Part shown: positions 6,915-7,396 of the stretch, in pieces | Layout: every line of letters starts with the position of its first letter | Numbering within the stretch: the stretch's first letter is position 1 | NCBI GenBank assembly: GCA_002372015.1 | Contig: DFIA01000042.1 | Coordinates: 1 to 7,396, forward strand | Origin: Bacteroidales bacterium UBA3709 | Lineage (GTDB): Bacteria; Bacteroidota; Bacteroidia; Bacteroidales; UBA932 | Reading direction: 5' to 3' | DNA length: 7,396 nt | Made by a program: the position numbers and the translations under genes | The notes under the pieces: model-generated | Told to the model about the DNA's origin: nothing | What the model saw: only the letters and a program-made list of their open reading frames with translations | The model's database searches: none

Positions 6915-7396
6915 ATTTTTCTTTTTCCCTGAGCTATTTCCAATAGATATTGGCCGTATGGATTTTTAGCCATAGGAGCCGCTATCTCCTCTAATTTAGC
7001 TGCAGAAATCCAACCATTCAAAAACGCTATTTCTTCCAAGCAAGCTATCTTGATACCCTGTCTGGCTTCTAACACCTGCACAAAGTTAGTAGCTTGATAA
7101 AGCGAATCGTGTGTGCCGGTATCTAACCATGCAAAGCCATGACCGAACTTTTCTACTCGTAAATCTCCTCTTTTCAGATATTCCTGATTTACAGATGTAA
7201 TTTCCAACTCTCCCCTATGAGAAGGTTTTATCTTCTTTGCTATTTCCACTACGCTGTTTGGATAAAAATACAGCCCTACCACAGCATAATTACTTTTAGG
7301 CTTTTGAGGTTTCTCCTCTATGCTCAACACGTTACCGTCACTGTCAAATTCCGCCACTCCGTATCGCTGAGGATCATTCACCCAATAGCCAAAAAC
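6905..7396 (-). CDS. rmlA: Glucose-1-phosphate thymidylyltransferase, C-terminal part (5' end outside window)
   Basis: The visible 163 residues are the C-terminal part of RmlA, which joins glucose-1-phosphate and dTTP into dTDP-glucose, the committed and feedback-controlled first step. The reading frame stays open to the window edge, where it gives VFGYWVNDPQRYGV, so the GTG at 7379-7381 is an internal valine and not a start. From the first visible codon, motifs are SIEEKPQKPKSNYAVVGLYF (25-44), RGELEITSVN (61-70) and GFAWLDTGTHDSL (87-99), with the metal-binding Asp of the AWLDTGT loop. The family is about 290 residues, so roughly 130 are missing, including the N-terminal GGxGTRL nucleotide loop. 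The C terminus ends in YGQYLLEIAQGKRKIWK, as in full-length homologues. It overlaps rmlC by 10 bases. Confidence 0.97.
   Translation of the reverse strand, partial: VFGYWVNDPQRYGVAEFDSDGNVLSIEEKPQKPKSNYAVVGLYFYPNSVVEIAKKIKPSHRGELEITSVNQEYLKRGDLRVEKFGHGFAWLDTGTHDSLYQATNFVQVLEARQGIKIACLEEIAFLNGWISAAKLEEIAAPMAKNPYGQYLLEIAQGKRKIWK

Noticed and set aside
7379..7381. GTG as the start of a short rmlA-like gene
   Set aside because: The frame continues to the window edge with residues (VFGYW) that match full-length RmlA, so the gene is simply cut by the window.

Overview
The window reads as an ordinary chromosomal stretch of a Bacteroidetes bacterium, most likely a Bacteroidales member. Three things point there. 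The partial tRNA at the left edge has a near-ideal Bacteroidetes-type promoter (TTTG, 20-base spacer, TACTTTTG). None of the starts has an obvious Shine-Dalgarno sequence. The rhamnose genes run rmlA-rmlC-rmlD-rmlB and resemble Bacteroidetes proteins. The base composition is AT-leaning, and stops are TAA or TAG.

Layout, left to right: (1) 1-21, the 5' end of a tRNA gene on the minus strand, with its promoter at 49-80. (2) 103-1023, plus strand, a 306-residue protein of unknown role. Its layout recalls phage/homing-type Vsr-like endonucleases, but the acidic nuclease residues seem to be lost and a GNAT-like tail remains. (3) 979-7396, seven genes all on the minus strand and so read from right to left: rmlA (5' end outside the window), rmlC, rmlD, rmlB, a small transaldolase, a Wzx/PST-family flippase and a family 2 glycosyltransferase. 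The last gene converges with, and overlaps by 45 bases, the plus-strand gene.

The minus-strand genes form a surface-polysaccharide module. RmlA, RmlB, RmlC and RmlD together convert glucose-1-phosphate and dTTP to dTDP-L-rhamnose. The glycosyltransferase probably adds one sugar to a lipid-linked repeat unit, and the flippase moves that unit across the inner membrane. The transaldolase belongs to central carbon metabolism and is the odd member. Gaps are short (a 10-base overlap, then 27, 39, 87, 38 and 3 bases), which fits one operon. The 87-base gap before the transaldolase, with its direct repeats, is the most likely place for an internal signal.

I see no CRISPR array, insertion sequence, rRNA or clear rho-independent terminator, and no gene-free stretch over 300 bases. 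I do not see convincing evidence of a new system here. The best lead is the degenerate endonuclease-like gene at 103-1023.
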